NCBI GenBank assembly: GCA_003049485.1
Contig: PYST01000191.1
Span: forward strand, 1-64,000
DNA length: 64,000 nucleotides
Direction of reading: 5' to 3'
From: Ophioceras dolichostomum
Lineage: Eukaryota > Ascomycota > Sordariomycetes > Magnaporthales > Ophioceraceae
Below are positions 1 through 14,051 of the stretch, piece after piece. A program made the translations under genes and the position numbers. Positions within the stretch are counted from its first letter, which is position 1. Each line of letters begins with the position of its first letter. The notes beneath the pieces are model-generated. The model saw only the letters and a program-made list of their open reading frames with translations, was not told the DNA's origin and ran no database searches.

Positions 1-3000
1 GCGGAGGTGGGATTTGCTGATCGTCGCGGGAGGGGCGACGGCCACCGCCGCTGCCGTCGAGGAGCCCGTCTATGGTGCGCATGACGCCGCCTTGGCCCAG
101 GGGAGGGGACTGTTGGGACACGGCGTCGGGCGTGCTGAGCTTGCGGACGGGGTGGTTGGAGGGCTGGCCGATACCGACGCCGACGCCGCGCTGCTGGCGG
201 CTGCTGGACTTGGGCGCGTGCGGCTCCTCGGGCGGCGCGGACATGCAGCGCGGGATGGGCGGGCGGACGGGCGGGCTGTAGACCGTCGAGGGGAGGAGCG
301 TCAGAAGCGTCGGCTCTTCTTGGGTCTGCGGTTGCGGCGGGGCCTGCTGCTGCTGCTGCTGCAGCGGCTGCAGCGGCTGGATCTGGGGAGCAGAGGGCCG
401 GCGCTGGAACTGCGTCGAGGGCAACAGCTGCGGCTGCTGCTGTTGCTCCTTCTGCGAGTCGCTCTCGGNGGGCAACAGCTGCGGCTGCTGCTGTTGCTCC
501 TTCTGCGAGTCGCTCTCGGAGTCGGCGCGGCGGGGAGACTTGCGCGGAGAAGACGTGGTTGAGACCGGCGACGCGCGCTGGGCGAACGTGAGCGGGATCT
601 GCGGGACGCCCGGCACGCCGTTGTTCCCGCCGCCGTTGGCCTCCGGCTCGAGGATCAGGCGCATGGCCTTGGGGGTGGCGGGCAGGCCGATGGCGGGCGT
701 GCGCGAGGCGTACATGCTGCGGGTGGCGCCGGGTTCGACCGTCTGGCTGCGCGGGGGCAGGTCCCTCTCCCTGTGGCCGCCGGAGTGGGAAGAAGTCGGC
801 ACGAATGTGGTGCTGGGCAGCTCGAACGCCATGGGCGGGGCGCGGGTCCTGATGGGCGACAGCTCGTCCGGGTGCGGGATGGGCGGGGCCGCGGGCCGGC
901 GGGCGAGCGACTTGCGGCGCTCCTCCAGCTCCCGGGCGGCCGCCTCCTTCTTGAGCTGCCGCTCGTCCTTGATCTTGCGCAGGGACGCCAGGTGGTCCTC
1001 CACGGCCGCCGCCTGCGCCTGCACCTGCGCCTGCACGGAGCCGGGCGGGAACGAGGGCGAGCCCTTGGCGCTGGCAGAAGCAGCATGACCGCTCGGCCGC
1101 CGGCTGTTGGCGCCGCTGGTGGGGCCGCTCCGGCCACCACCGCCCCTCGTGCTGCCGCCGGGGGAGGCGTCGCGGACGCGGCTGGTGCTGCGGGTGGTCT
1201 TGCGGCGGAAGCGTTCCTTGGCCTCGAGCGCCATGCGGTAGTCGTTCTCGTCCTCGGAGCCGGAGAAGTGGTGCGGCTGCGGCTGCTGCGGGACCAGTGA
1301 GATGGGCATGGGCACCGGCGACGTGGGGGACCGGTTGGCGGACCCGTCCCGGCCGACGCTGCGGCCGCGGTGGTCTCCACGGGCGGACCTGTCGGGGCTC
1401 TGCCGGCGGCCACGGCTCGAGGCACGGCTGGCGACGCGAGACTTGGATGTGTGGCGGATCTGGCTGTTGCTCGCCTTGCGCACGGTGTTCGGCTGCTCGC
1501 TGTGAGAGTCGTCGGTGCGTGAGGCCGTGTCGGGCATCCGGGGCGTGCTGAGGTTGATCAGATCCTCGGGCGACATGGGAACCGGCGACCGCGGCGACCG
1601 TTTGCCAGCGCGCGGGGTGTAGCCGCGAGAAGCACCACGGCCACGCTCGCGGTCGGCAGAGGCCTCGCGGGACTCGCCCTTGCGCGTCCGGCTGGAATCA
1701 CGAGCACGGCCACGACCATCACGGCTGGGCGCCCGCCGAGAGTGCGAGGCGGCGTCGAGGCTGTGGATGTAGTCGTCGAGCGTCTTGCCATGTCCGTGCG
1801 ACTGCTGCTGCTGCTGCTGATGGTGGTGCTGCTGTTGCTGCTGTTGCTGCTGTTGAGCGGCTTGGCCGTGGCCACCATGGCCGTACCGGCCGCGATGGCT
1901 GCGGGCAACGCTCGACGCGGCAGAGGTGACGGAGGAGGCAACAGAGCCTGGGCCACGGCGGCGAGAGGGCCAGTGGAAGCGGGTGGACGAGCTCACAGAC
2001 TGCTCGGGCGAGGTGACGTCGCTGGCCACGCCGCCAGACTGGTCGATGGGCTGCAACTGCATCTCGACACCGTCCGGAATGCGGTTGCGAGGTCCGTTGC
2101 GGCTGCTGCGGCCGGCCTCCATGAGCATGGCCATGGTTGCGGGCGAAGGCGACGGCGGCGGCGGGTCTTTGCGGCGGTGGCTGTCACGCATCATCATCGG
2201 GCTCGCCGTGGACGCCCTGCCGATGGTGGCTGCGGCATTGGCGTTGGCGTTGGTGTAGTCGAAGGCCGGTTGCTGCTGCTGCTGATGCTGCTGAGGATGC
2301 AGGCGCTGGTGCTGGGACTGTTGGGACTCCATCGACTGCATCGACTGCATCGAGTTGAGCGAGCCTTGCGAGTGCTTGTTGCGGCTGTGACCGTGACCCT
2401 GCTGCTGGTTGTACTCGTCGACGATCTCGACTGGGGGAGTGGGCAGCTCCTCGCGTTGCACCGACGTGTGAACAGTGGTGGTCCCCGTCCTGCTCGAGCC
2501 ACCTGCTGCAACGGCGGCAGCAAGAGAGCCAGCCAGGGACTGGGTCGGGCCAGCACCCGAAGCAGGCGCCTCTCCGATGGACGGCAGACGGTTGCGGCCG
2601 AAACCACCTCCGACCGGCCGGGCCGAGCTCGGGGTGTTGAAGGCACTACGCTGCGAAGGGCGGATGAAGGCGGTGGCCGGGTCGAACCCGCCAGGAGAGA
2701 TGGCCGACTCGGCGATGGGCGTGACACCCGCCGCGATGGGAGTCTGGCCGTCGTCGCCGGCGAAGTACTTGGCCTTGGCGCCCTGGTCGCCAAACGACGT
2801 GATGAGCTTGAGGGCCGAGGTCTTGGCTATGCTGCGCTGCGGCCCGCGGTTCATGCCGGGAGGCGACAGGGGCGGGCTGAGCACCTCGGGGATGCTGGAG
2901 TTAACGACGCTGTTCATGTTGGAGAAGCTCAGCTGGGCGGCCGACGGCGACGCCCACGGCTCGGTCGACTCCTTGCCCGTGCAGGCGAAGCAGCGGATGG

Positions 3001-5645
3001 CCAGCTGCTGGCGGTTGTGCTGCACCGCCCACTCGCCCCATTTCTTAAGGATCTGGGCCTGGCGCTCCCACACGGACGGGAAGAAGTAGGCCGCCAGGAG
3101 GAGGGCCTCCATGTGGCGCTTGTGCGACAGGTAGATCTCGATGGCGTCGTTCTGGTCGCCCATGCCGATCATGATGGTGGCGGCCGCGTGCACGTCGCCG
3201 TTCTCGAGCAGCCGCTGCACGTAGGCCCGGCCCAGCTTGTGCTGCGAGGCCTGGGTGCCGATGCCGCTCAGGGCCAGCAGCATCCAGTCCGACGACGTCA
3301 TGTTCTCGGAGCTGGTGGCCAGGATGTCCGGCTGCAGGTCGCCGAGCCACTTGGCCAGCAGAATGCGGTTGGGCGAGCCGCTGGCGTGCCTGCTCATCTC
3401 GTCGCGGATCAGGTCCTCGACGTCGCGGCTCCACCCGAAGATGGTCAGCAGCATCTGCCGCCGCAGGTCGTCGTTGGTCAGCCGCGACGCGTCCGCCATG
3501 GGCGGCATCTTGTAGGGCACGTCGCTGAGCCGGCTGCGTGTGAACTTGAACAGGTCCTGCACCCTCGCGTCCTCGGGACTGCGCGGCACCTCGTTGCGGA
3601 GCCGAGACCCCGGCCGGTGCCGCGCCCGTGTGCTGGCCGACGCCATCGACACCGAGCTCATGCTGCCCACCGAGAACGAGTCGCGCTCGATGTCCCTGTC
3701 TCGATCGCGCTCCCGCTCCCGCGCGGCTCTCGAAGAGGACCCCGCAAACGGCACCGCCGACGACCGGATGGATGAGTTGGCCGAGATGTAAGTGTTCTCG
3801 GTCATGCCACGCGATTGTATTGACGCCTGGTAGCGGCCAGGGGTGCGTGAGCTGGTCGTCGAGATGTCCGACACAGAGCCGGCTCCGCTCCGGCTCGACA
3901 TGGGGCTGGAGTTGCGATAGATGCCTTCGGCAGCTGCCGCGTTGCTGTTGCTGTGGTTGTTGTTGTGGCTGTTCTTGCTGTTGCTGCCGCCCTTGCCGTG
4001 GCCCTCGCGCGACTGGATCATGCGCGCCAGAGGCGACATGTGGTCGTCGTCGCTCTCCGACACGATCGTCTCGATCTGGATCGAGATCTCGGACTCGGAG
4101 GTGTTGGCCGCCGCCGCCTTCTCCTGCTCCTCGATCGAGACGGGAGGCGATGGCGGCAACAGGTTAGCTGGGTGCTGCACGTTGGCCACCATCATCGCCG
4201 GAGCGTTCAGGTCGAACTGCTGCACAGTGTTGTTGGCGCCCAGCGTGAACAGCGTCGCCCCGGGTCCGTAAACAGCCAGGCCACGGACGTGCTCCATCGT
4301 GGGGATGCTGTCATACGTGACATGTTTGGTCCGGACGTCCCAAGACAAGGTTTCACTGTTTTTTCCCCAAGTTTGTTAGCAAATGAGTACGGTACCGTCT
4401 TACCTCCTGCCTCCACAGATGATGGGTGATTATGAAGAGAGGGTTAAGGTAAAGATAAAGGGAAGCACGTACTTCTCGCAGAACTGGATGATCCGACCGT
4501 TCTTAGACCATCCCATCCAGTTCGGCCCCGTCAGGAAGTTCTCGGACTTCTTGAGAATCCTCACTACCTTGGCCGGGTCGGCGTTGTTGTAGGACTTGGC
4601 TACACTCCATACACGCAGATCACCGTCGTTGGTCTGCGACGACAGCATGTCCGACTTCTGCCGGGTCGACGAGGCGTGCCACGACAGCGTCAGTACTGGT
4701 GATGGGCCTCTTGATGTTGTGAGGTTGTGCAAGATGGTGAATCTTGGTTGCAGATTGGCGATGAGGAGGGAGCCATTCTGGTATCTGTTGTTTGGATGTG
4801 AAGGTTATTGATTAGCACCGAGTATTCTAAGCTCATGCTTGCAACAACAAGATTGAGCCAATGTATTTAGAACTCACCCTATCGCGAATGTGCGACAGTC
4901 TGCTGCTGGTGCAAGCGATGTTACTGCTATTTGGTCGATAGTCCTCGACGAGATGTGCTCTGATGTCTGAGGCTCAAACAGTATGATGTTTCCTTGTGTG
5001 TTGCCTACAGCAGCATATAATATATATAATATTAGCAAAGCAACGAACAGACGTAGTCTAGTGGGAAAGGGATATAATCGAGGCCTCGGTATTCCCCCAA
5101 CCCATCTCACTCGAAGGGATAACTGGGATGAAGGGATGGGAGGAGAGATAGTAGATAAGTGGGGGACGATAGGCTTCTAGAAGATCGAGAAGAAAAGAAA
5201 AATGTCGGCAAAACTTACCAAAAGCGACATTCCCATTTCGCATCCACGCCGCCGTCGTGAGGTGCTCAAACGACGCGAACCTCGCCACCTCGTCGCCGGA
5301 CATGATGTCCCACACGATGGCGGTCTGGCCGGCGTCGTAGCTGACCACGAGCCTCCCGGCCCCCGTCTCGCTCTGCGTGTCGACGGCCAGCAGCTGGATC
5401 TCCTCCTGGTGCCTCGAGAAGCGCCTCTCGATGGTCAAGGTGTCGTGGTGGCAGCAGACGACCGAGTTGCCCTGGGCGTACAGGAACATGGACGCCGTGG
5501 CCGCGCACGGCTCAAAGTACCGCATCAGGGCGCTCTGCGGCCGGGGGGCCGGGTATTCCTGGACGTGCGTCCTGCTGCCGCCGGTCTTCGACCTCGACGC
5601 GCTCGACACCGAGCGGTTCCGAACGAGCTGCCCGGATGAAGACAT
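1..5645 (-). CDS. Large WD40-repeat protein with helical middle and long disordered Gln/His-rich tail (3' partial)
   Basis: Exons by splice signals: 5645-5219, 5004-4878, 4784-4473 and 4355 to beyond base 1; the frame stays open for about 1740 codons and leaves the window without a stop. The ATG has a good context (CTCAAAATG). Residues ~40-340 read as WD40 blades (for example AIVWDIMSGDEVARF, DLRVWSVAK, LSWDVRT). An acidic Ser-rich linker follows, then a helical, TPR/solenoid-like stretch at ~585-750 (DDLRRQMLLTIFGWSRDVED, NDAIEIYLSHKRHMEALLLA). The remainder is Ser/Pro/Arg-rich and disordered, with Gln and Gln/His runs near residue 1130. A propeller followed by a solenoid recalls Gemin5, Sec31 and other scaffold proteins, but I cannot assign an ortholog, so no function is given. 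The single N at 469 lies in the last part of the coding region; the extra 51 bp keep frame. Confidence 0.8.
419..519. repeat. 50-bp direct duplication around a single N (assembly join)
   Basis: Bases 419-468 and 470-519 are identical 50-mers, separated by one ambiguous base at 469. This is what results when two contigs that overlap by about 50 bp are placed side by side instead of merged. The copies lie in the coding part of the WD40 gene and add 51 bp, so 17 codons are probably artefactual (repeated ESDSQKEQQQQ stretch). Confidence 0.85.
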
Positions 5646-8600
5646 TTTGAGTGCTGGTGGTGAGTAATGGCAATGGCGGGCGAGCGGGTGATATTAGTTG
5701 TTTTTATGATGCTCCCGCCGCTCAACTGTATGTTCAATCCCTTTCTTTTTCTCGCTTCGAGCTGCTGCTTTGCTTTTCCTCCGCTTCTGCTCTTTTCTTT
5801 CTTGTGCTTCAATGCTTCTATTTCTCGTTCAAGGAGGCGGTCAGTAAAAGCTCCAAAAACTCCTTTCCTTTTCTAGAAACTGGGGAGTGTGTCTGAGATC
5901 ACTCTAAGAGAAAGTGAGAGCGGAGGAAAGGAACAGGGAAAGGAATAAAAAGCGGAGGCCGCGGTGTGAGGTGAGTCGGCAAGCTGCATTGGGATCACAA
6001 AGACAAACATCGCAGGCGTGCCGTGCACTACTGACGTTGGTCTCTTTCTTCTTCTGTCTTTCTCTTTTCTCTCTTGCCCTCTGATTCTTGTGTCTTTTTT
6101 TTTCTTTTTGTTCCCCTCCTGTTGCACGCCCCGAGACTAGCTCGGATGCTTAATGCGAGAACAGGGCTACACAAGCAAGGACGGCGGAGGAAGGAAAGAG
6201 CGCCCAGAACAAGAAGAGACGGAACGATGAATTATGAACGTGACGAACGTGGCGAACGAAGGTTCCACATACCGAAGCGGCAGGAAAGAAGAGTGCGAGG
6301 ACTCAAAACTCGCAGCTGACCAAGACGAGCGAGCGGGAGAGGCTACACAGCTCGGGGTTCGACCATCACATGGAGCAACCCGTGTGCTGCCCGTTCCCGG
6401 GACGAAGTGAGAACTCCTTCGTCACTCCCCTTCTTTGGCGCTCTGTGCGTGTTCGTGTGGCCGTGTGTGTGCGTATGTGTGCCGTCGTGCGTGTCGTGTG
6501 TGGACCGCGTGTGTGCCCCGGACGGCGACGTTCGGATTTCGAACGGCGGCGAGCGAAAGACCTTTTGCAACGAGATGCCGGTCGGGACGCTGTGTCTCGC
6601 GATACAACGGTTATGACCTGTACTTCCGTGTCGTCCCCGTATGGCGTCTTCCTTGCCGCGCTCTGTCGGTCTCTCTCCTCTCTCTTCCACCCAGAGAGAT
6701 GAGACGGGGAAAGGGTTGGTGTGAAGAAGGGACGTGGACGAGAAGGGGGGACGGATCGAATTGGGAATGGAAAAGAAAAATAATTTACCGGCAAGAGCAC
6801 AGGAAGTTTCGAGACACGCAGATGGGAAAGTAGGAAGAGGAGGAGGAGTAGGGAGTAGGAGGAGTTGGTAACGGTCGCACGGGGTGTGTGAGAGAGATCG
6901 TGGAGAAAGGAGGAATAGGAATGGAGGACCCTCGCAGTACCCGCTCCCGCTCCAAGGAACGCAGGTCAGGTATCAGTCGGTCGGTAGACGAAAGGGTGGG
7001 CACGGCGGGAAAGTAGGTCGCAGGAGGTCTCGTCTGGTCTGGTAGGCAGAGTTGCCCGCAGATGCAGAAAGCAGCCAGCAGCAGCGTGTAAGTACGGGAA
7101 TACAATGTAAGAGATGCAGGAGGGAAAGGGGGGCGTATGGGGAGAGCGGCAACCGTCTATCGGCGATAGGCTACCCGCCGCGTGGGCGCCAGAAGTCACT
7201 CTCGTTCACACGCACGCTTCAGGGAGCTTATTGCTCTATGTAGGTTGGGTAGCTCCTACACGGTCTCACTCTGGTTGGGCCAGGGGATCAGCCACAGCAA
7301 CAACAGCACGGCGGGTGGGTGTGCTGGGCGCTTGTCTTGCAGCAAAGATCTTTCTCGTGGGAGGGCAGAGGAGAAAAGAGAAGACGGCACACAAAGACAG
7401 AGAGAGTGTGTGAGGTACTGTAGTAGAGAAGAGCTGAGAGAAAGCTGGAAGGAAGAAGGCGGGATGGGATGGATGGGAGGGGAAGGATGGTAGTATGTAC
7501 ATGAAAATCTGTGGTAGTGGGTGGTAGCGGTAGTGGTGTTCACACTGGCAGGGGGGGTGTGCGAGCAAATGAGTGGCAAGCTTGAAGCGCCCTGGGGTGG
7601 GCAAGGCCGAGCCCTGTCAGTGGTTGATCCCGAGAAGGGTCTATAAAATTAGAGAGTCCTCGATCTCTTCACACTTGCACACTTGCACTTCCGCGACTAC
7701 TAAGTAGTATTTTTCGGTCCTCTTTTTTTTTCTTCCTCGGTTTGCTTTCTGAAATCTGGAAACGCACTAGCTAGAGATCTAGCGCACGAAAAAATAAAAT
7801 CGCATCAGATGCACCGTCAGCCAAGGCGAGGGAGGGGAGAAAAAAGAGACAGCGAAAGGACACCGGTGTGAGATATCTGGAATAGCGGATACAGTGCCGG
7901 GCGCATTTGTGTCTCATGGGGCGCAAAAATGAAGAAAGGCATGATATCAAATGCGCCAAAGAGGGGATCTGGGCACGTCAGGGGGATGCCCGTCCAACGA
8001 TCCAGCCATGGGATGATTGATGGATCCTGGAAAGCCACATAGCCAGGACGAGGAGGAGGAGAAGACAGAAGGGGGAAAAAAATTCGAGAGTGACTGAATG
8101 ACAACCTCAGAGAGATCTTCTCTCCCCTCACCGCGAAATAATAAACCAGGGTTGTCAGATCGAAAAGCGGAGAGCGAGGAAAGGGTGGGAATATGCGATG
8201 TGCTTGCGCGGATAGGACGCTTGGATATCCCACGAGAAAGAGACAGTGATCAAGAGAGGGGACCCTTGTTTCTCACAGGAACAGAGAAACAGGAACATAA
8301 CCTACCCGATGCGTGTGTGCGAGTGTGTGTGCTGTACAGGGTACATTCAATATTTGCCATAATTAGCCTCCTGCCTCTGCATGCATCTCTTTCTGCTTGC
8401 TGCTTGCTGCTTGGTGGCTGCGGAACAGCTGGTTCGAGCCGGTGCAGCGAAAACGTACGTCTGGCTCTTGTCCTGCTTCGCTGGCGATGGCTACTGATGA
8501 CGGAGGGATAAGAATATCGAGAAAGAAGCTAATGCGTGCGCAAGTCTTCGCGCTCTCTCTCGTCTTGATCTTTTCTTTCTTTTTTCATAATCATCGCCGC

Positions 8601-11600
8601 TATTCTGAGACTTGCTTCTCTTCTCTCTTGCTTTTCTCTTCGTCGCATCGTGTTCTGACCGCAGTATGTGCTTGCTGGTCGGTGCCCAGCGGATCCTGCC
8701 CCGCAGAGGATTCAAGATGTACCTGTTCCGCCCAGCGTTGGGCGTGTACCAGTGACCAAGCCGTCGTGGTCGGGAGGGCGCGCGATACAAGGCGAGCTCT
8801 CGGTGGTGTCGTACCGCTTGGTACCTTACATAGGCTGGTACGAACGAGTTATGGCACAGCGGCGGGACGGTGTACACATACCTCTCGTGTATCTCCATTC
8901 GTTCGAGATATCTTCTTTCTTTCTCTATCTCTTCTCCTCCCCTCTTCCCCCACTTCAGGGTTTTTGATCACAGGACATTACTTTCTTTGCATCTTGTCTT
9001 TTCTTGCTGCGCCCGGACGGAGGCCTGGAGTCTTGAGTCAGGACCGGTGCCCATATTGCACAGAGGCAAATAACGGTCGTCTCTGCCCAATGGGTCCCTC
9101 TAGTTGCTTGCCCGCCAGCGAGCTAAGGTCTCGGTCGCAGCGGTTCTCAGGGCGTCTTCACGGCGTGGTTGGGCGAGGCGGAAAGGCACGATGTTGCGAA
9201 GGGCGGGGTCGGTTGTCAAGGGTTCCAGGGTGGGTGGTCCACTAACTCACTGTCCAGGCCTGCCAGCAGGAAAGGACATGGAGCTAGGGTGATCTTGTCC
9301 GCTACCGTAGCCCGCTCGCCTGCCCGTGATGGAAAAGCACACGAAGGAAGACAAGCAAGTGGGCTACGAGCCTGCTCGTACTCCGGAGGTTAGTGCGGGT
9401 TTTTCTGGTGTGGATGGAGTCCTCAAGACTTGACAGGGGGCGAGTTGAAGAAGACGTCTTAGCGCCCACCCCCGTCCGGATGGCTCGAGATGGCACATCG
9501 GTCGCCGCTTTTTAATTGGCTGGTTGGGTGTGGCCGCCATGCAGTGCCTTCACCTTTCCGACTAATCACAGTCGCTTCCCGCCCCGGACAAGGATGTGAC
9601 CCTTCTATAGGCAGGGGCCAGGCGCTAAATCCATGCTTGCCCTCCCGCCTCCCTATCAAGCATTGTGCCTGCACACATCACTCCTCCCCCCTTGTCCGTT
9701 CTCCACCCTCAACCTCGAGTCCAGTTCGAGGGCTCGAGGAAACCTCTCTCTTTGTTCTCATGACAATGCATTGTTAATTCCTTCCTTCTGCGCCTTCTGC
9801 GCTCGGAAAGCTCCAATTCGCAGATCGTTCACAAGAATGATTGGACTGATATCGACCCGGTGGTCTCCCCTCGTGACCGTGACTGACTGCTACTTATAGA
9901 GTTTGCCCGAACTTCAATATTCTCTACTGCTCCATTACACTACGGCTGGGCATCTTCTCCGGACCCGTCGGCCGTTCATGCGAGGAAATGGGATCATGAT
10001 CTCATCCTTCGAGATGGTCTGGCTGAACCTATCTACGTTGCATGGAAAATACGTGCGTATGTGGCGGCATCGCGACGGATCTATCTTGAACAGCATCTAC
10101 ATACGCAGTACACAGTAAGGCATAGGTACAGCCCTGTCCGGCTCTGCGGGGCCGTAGATTAGGTTGAAACCACACTCGAAGGCGAAGCAACTCAGGCGGC
10201 CGGAGTATGCGACCATGTTGCCTCTCTTTTGCCTCTGGCATGCTTGTCTCTCTCGGTGTCGACATGGTCATGTATTTCGTAAACCGCAGTATTTCATATC
10301 TTTTGCCTCAGCCTGTTGAGGCGTTGGGGTCCATAATCCAACGTCTCGAAGCATGCGGTGTAATGATGGTCGCTTTTTAAAGAAGGAGGACCGGAGCACC
10401 AGGGCGCCGTGGGTGCACAAGTTGTGGCTGGGTCATCTTTTATCTCGAACAGTGAACAGCCGCTGCGGGCATTTTCTCCTGGCATGGCCAGATATTAACT
10501 GCCCTCCATCATTGCCCTACTGGCCAGGAGATCTACCGGCAAAGCGCAGGCCGTCTCGGTGGAAGATCGAAGAGAAACAAACATCTGATTCTGGACTCTT
10601 GAAAATCCTTTCGGGAGGATCATGAACATGAGCCACAGAACGGGGTCTTGGGGCGGTTTCACCTTATTTCCCCCAAAGTCGGGGCGGCCAGCCACCAACA
10701 AACTCTCTGGTCCTCCACGTGTCCCTATCCCATGAGTCGTGATGTTGAACAACGGCCTTGCAGAACGGGAGCCCCACGGATCTTTCTTTTTCAACTCCGA
10801 GCAACGGCTTGAACTAGACCAGATCAGAGTGCCAGACAGTCTGCAATCCAAGAGCTCAGGGCGGCGGCCATTGAGACCAAGAAGCTCCCTCCGAAGACGG
10901 CAACATGATAAGATCAGGCACTTCTTGGCGATCAGCATCTCAACACCATCCGAACACCCACTCGTACAGCCTTTGATACCCAGACCCGGGCAATCTTTAC
11001 TTGTACTGTGTGGTCGTTCCGCTTTCGTTTCGATATTCGCCCAAACTTTGGATTCAAATTTCGCAAATCTGTCCCGCTCGGCCCTAGGTAGTCAAGGAGA
11101 CGAAAAATCGAACTGGTTTGCTTTTTGGCTGTCATGCATTGCTACCTTGCCAGAGCTCAGAGGATCCTTGATGCGACGGTGCAAAAATGATGCGAAGTCG
11201 CGAAGTCGGGACTCGGAGGGCTCTCCCTTTCTACCCCGCGGCCTCGAAAAGCTGAAGGTAACCAGGGAAATCGAAACTCAATTCTTCTGACCCCATCACC
11301 CTTTCCTCTGACATCCTGGCAAGTCTGTCGTCCAGCTTTCTCGGATAACCACGTCAATCCACTGATCTACAGCATCAATCATCCCTTGCTTCGTGCTCCA
11401 CCAAGCTTGATGCTTGATCACAAGTCTACCCGTCCACGATGTCCTTGCTAGTGCTTTGCGAAACCACATGAGATCTCCGGCTGACGAAATTGATAGCAAA
11501 AAGAGAACCATCACATTCCGTGCTCCGGTCCCTTACAGTCCCTAAACCTAAACCGTCTCTGCACACCTCAACCTCTCGTACACATACATATGCTGTCCTA

Positions 11601-12196
11601 CAGTGACGAGCCGGCCATTGAGAAACCAGAGTCCAGCGTCAAGCACTTCGTTTCGGCATCCCTCCCAATCAGTCGAGAGACCGGTCCAACTTCTCCAGAT
11701 GTCGCCATGCAAGCACTTTAATATCACCTCACGCTATGGTCTCTTTTGTTGTGCGGGGGTTCAGCGGATCGATTTGAAAATCCACCAGCCAGGACAGACT
11801 TTGAACATCATCGCGGCCCAACCGAGTTGAACCAACCTCCTCTCTTTTCTTTTTACTTCTCGCCTTTCCGTCGGAGTTGACAAGTTGAACCGAGCAATTG
11901 TGACGGCAGAGCCCACCTCGATTCCTCGAGCCATCCAATTGCTGTTGATCTAATCTGCGGATGATTGACATGGCTTTATCGAAACGGGACGGGAACGAGG
12001 GACGGGGTTTAGTTCACGGCAAGGGCGGCAGGGGAGCTGGGCAGCGGAGGGCGAAGACAGGGGTCTCCCTAGATCGTTTGGCACTTTCCGTTCCCCCTTG
12101 CAGACCAGGTTCAAGATTTCGGCTCATCTCAAATCACGACGCCGCACCGTTGCTTCTTTTTCTCCAACTGCCTCAGGTACTACGTAGGTACCTAGG

Positions 12197-12228
12197 CAGC
12201 GTGCCAGCGTGCCAGCGTGCCAGCATGG
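12197..12228. repeat. 8-bp minisatellite, about four units
   Basis: Three exact CAGCGTGC units followed by a degenerate fourth (CAGCATGG). Directly upstream is a run of TAC/GTA/CCTAGG palindromic steps. Non-coding. Confidence 0.7.
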
Positions 12229-14014
12229 CAACCTGCCAGCTTGCCCTGTAAATGCCCCAGACAAGGTCCACCTGTTGTTAAAAAAGATGAGCCCTGTCTA
12301 TGCCTTCCTGTATAATCTCCATTCATGCGAACCGTCGTCGATGGATGATGCTCAGGACTCGAGACGAGACGACGATGACTGACTTCCACTGCTGTAGCTT
12401 CTGCATGATGAACAAACGACCCCGTCGATGCCGAGATCCCTGCTCCCTTCGTTCATCTGTGTGTTGTTCTGAAAAGCCCCCTCGTCTCTCGACCATCGTT
12501 TTGCTTCCGTACATCTTCCACACATTGCACTACCCCGAAAAGAGAATGACCAACCGAGCCCGCTGGCTGAGAGTCGGCCCTGCTACTACATAGGGCCCGG
12601 AGCGCAGACCGATATTTCGCAGTATGCAGGTAAAGGCGGTATAGAATGTGATGTGTGCGTGTAAGTGATGACCGGAGATAGCAGGGCTACATACGTCTCC
12701 CACGCAACTGCAATGATGCCTTGGAAGGAATCCCATCAATAATACTTGACAAACCGGGGCTGACCGAGGAAAAGAAGAACAACCAGCCAGCCAGCCAGCC
12801 ATTTAGCACATGCCTCCATCCTTCTAAAGTTTGGCATCTTTTCTCTTGCTGGCTAGCATGGCATGGCATGACATGACATTGACGGAGGTCCCAAGACCCT
12901 ATCTCAATCACATCTCATTTTACATCACTATCACTCCGTGCGTACAGATTTTCTTACCAGGGTGCAGTCCAGCTGTGGGACTACATGTACGGACTAGGCA
13001 TGACCTTTGTTGCCCCACGGAGCAAAAAAGACCGTTGCTTCCCTCGAACGCCTATTGTTCAGCTCGTCCCATTCGAGTTCACCCACATCGAGGTTGCAGA
13101 ACGCCGTGCGAGTGTGTGTGGAGGAGGAAGGATGTTGACGAGCGGGGGTTATCTACCTAATAAGAGGCAGTTTCTGCTGTGACGAGAACTGAGAACTGCA
13201 GTGGTGGATGCTTGATATTTGATATTGACCGCCACATCGAGAACGGCTCTCGTATCAGGAAAGGGAGCGAGAGAGAGCAAGTGTGATTTCGCTCACACGG
13301 CTTTCCACGGTTGATGTGCCACCACCACTCAACCACTCACATCACATACACTTTTACACTCGCATTCCACCACACACCCACGCACAACGGCACGTACGCT
13401 CGCTCGCTCACGAGAAAACTTCTCCGAGACCGAGACGGGATCTCACAAATGAACCACCCTCCCCGAAATCATCACGTGAATAAAACCAGACCAACCAGAG
13501 AGCCAAGTCAGCCAGTCTTTCTGACTACCTAGTACTCCGAGACTCCCAGACCCTGAACTCCCAAGGTTCCCCAACGGTCCCTGCCGTCCCTCACTCCCCA
13601 ATGGTTGAGAGACTGTGATATGGAGAGGGGTGAAAAAAGGGGGGCCATCATCACCCAACATGCCTTTTTAACCTCCAACCTTTAACTGGCCGAAAAGATG
13701 TACGTGTGTGAGTGTGTGAGTGTGTCTCGTCCTTCCTCCCCCTGCCTCAGCCAATCTGCCCAGGCCCCATACATCCCATCGATCCGAGGTCGTAATCACG
13801 CCGCAGGTGTTTGCATACAACGTTTCCGTACATACATGCGTCCGAGAGCTTTAAAGGGAGTCCAATCGCGGTGGCCGGCCCCGGAGTCGGTGCAACAAAT
13901 CACGGCCTCAAGACCCGGACTCGGCCGTTCATTGGTGGCCCCGATGAGGGGAAAGGGGGAGGCCGCATATATCACGCACGCATCGCTACGCATCGCACAC
14001 ACTTACTACTTTCT

Positions 14015-14017
<3 letters not shown>

Positions 14018-14050
<33 letters not shown>
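14018..14050. repeat. (CTG)11 trinucleotide run in intergenic DNA
   Basis: Eleven uninterrupted CTG units. It lies outside any gene I support; other CTG/CAG runs in the window code for polyglutamine (WD40 gene and the gene at 17857-18375). Confidence 0.9.

Positions 14051-14051
<1 letters not shown>

Noticed and set aside
1742..3775. 677-codon open frame on the plus strand
   Set aside because: It is antisense to the WD40 gene's long exon 4 and reads as Arg/Gly/Val/Leu low complexity; the minus frame is continuous with conserved upstream exons.
8397..9245. 282-codon open frame in the gene-poor interval
   Set aside because: Sequence is a patchwork of Ser/Leu/Phe and Arg/Gly runs from CT- and GC-rich DNA; no conserved motif and no splice partners.
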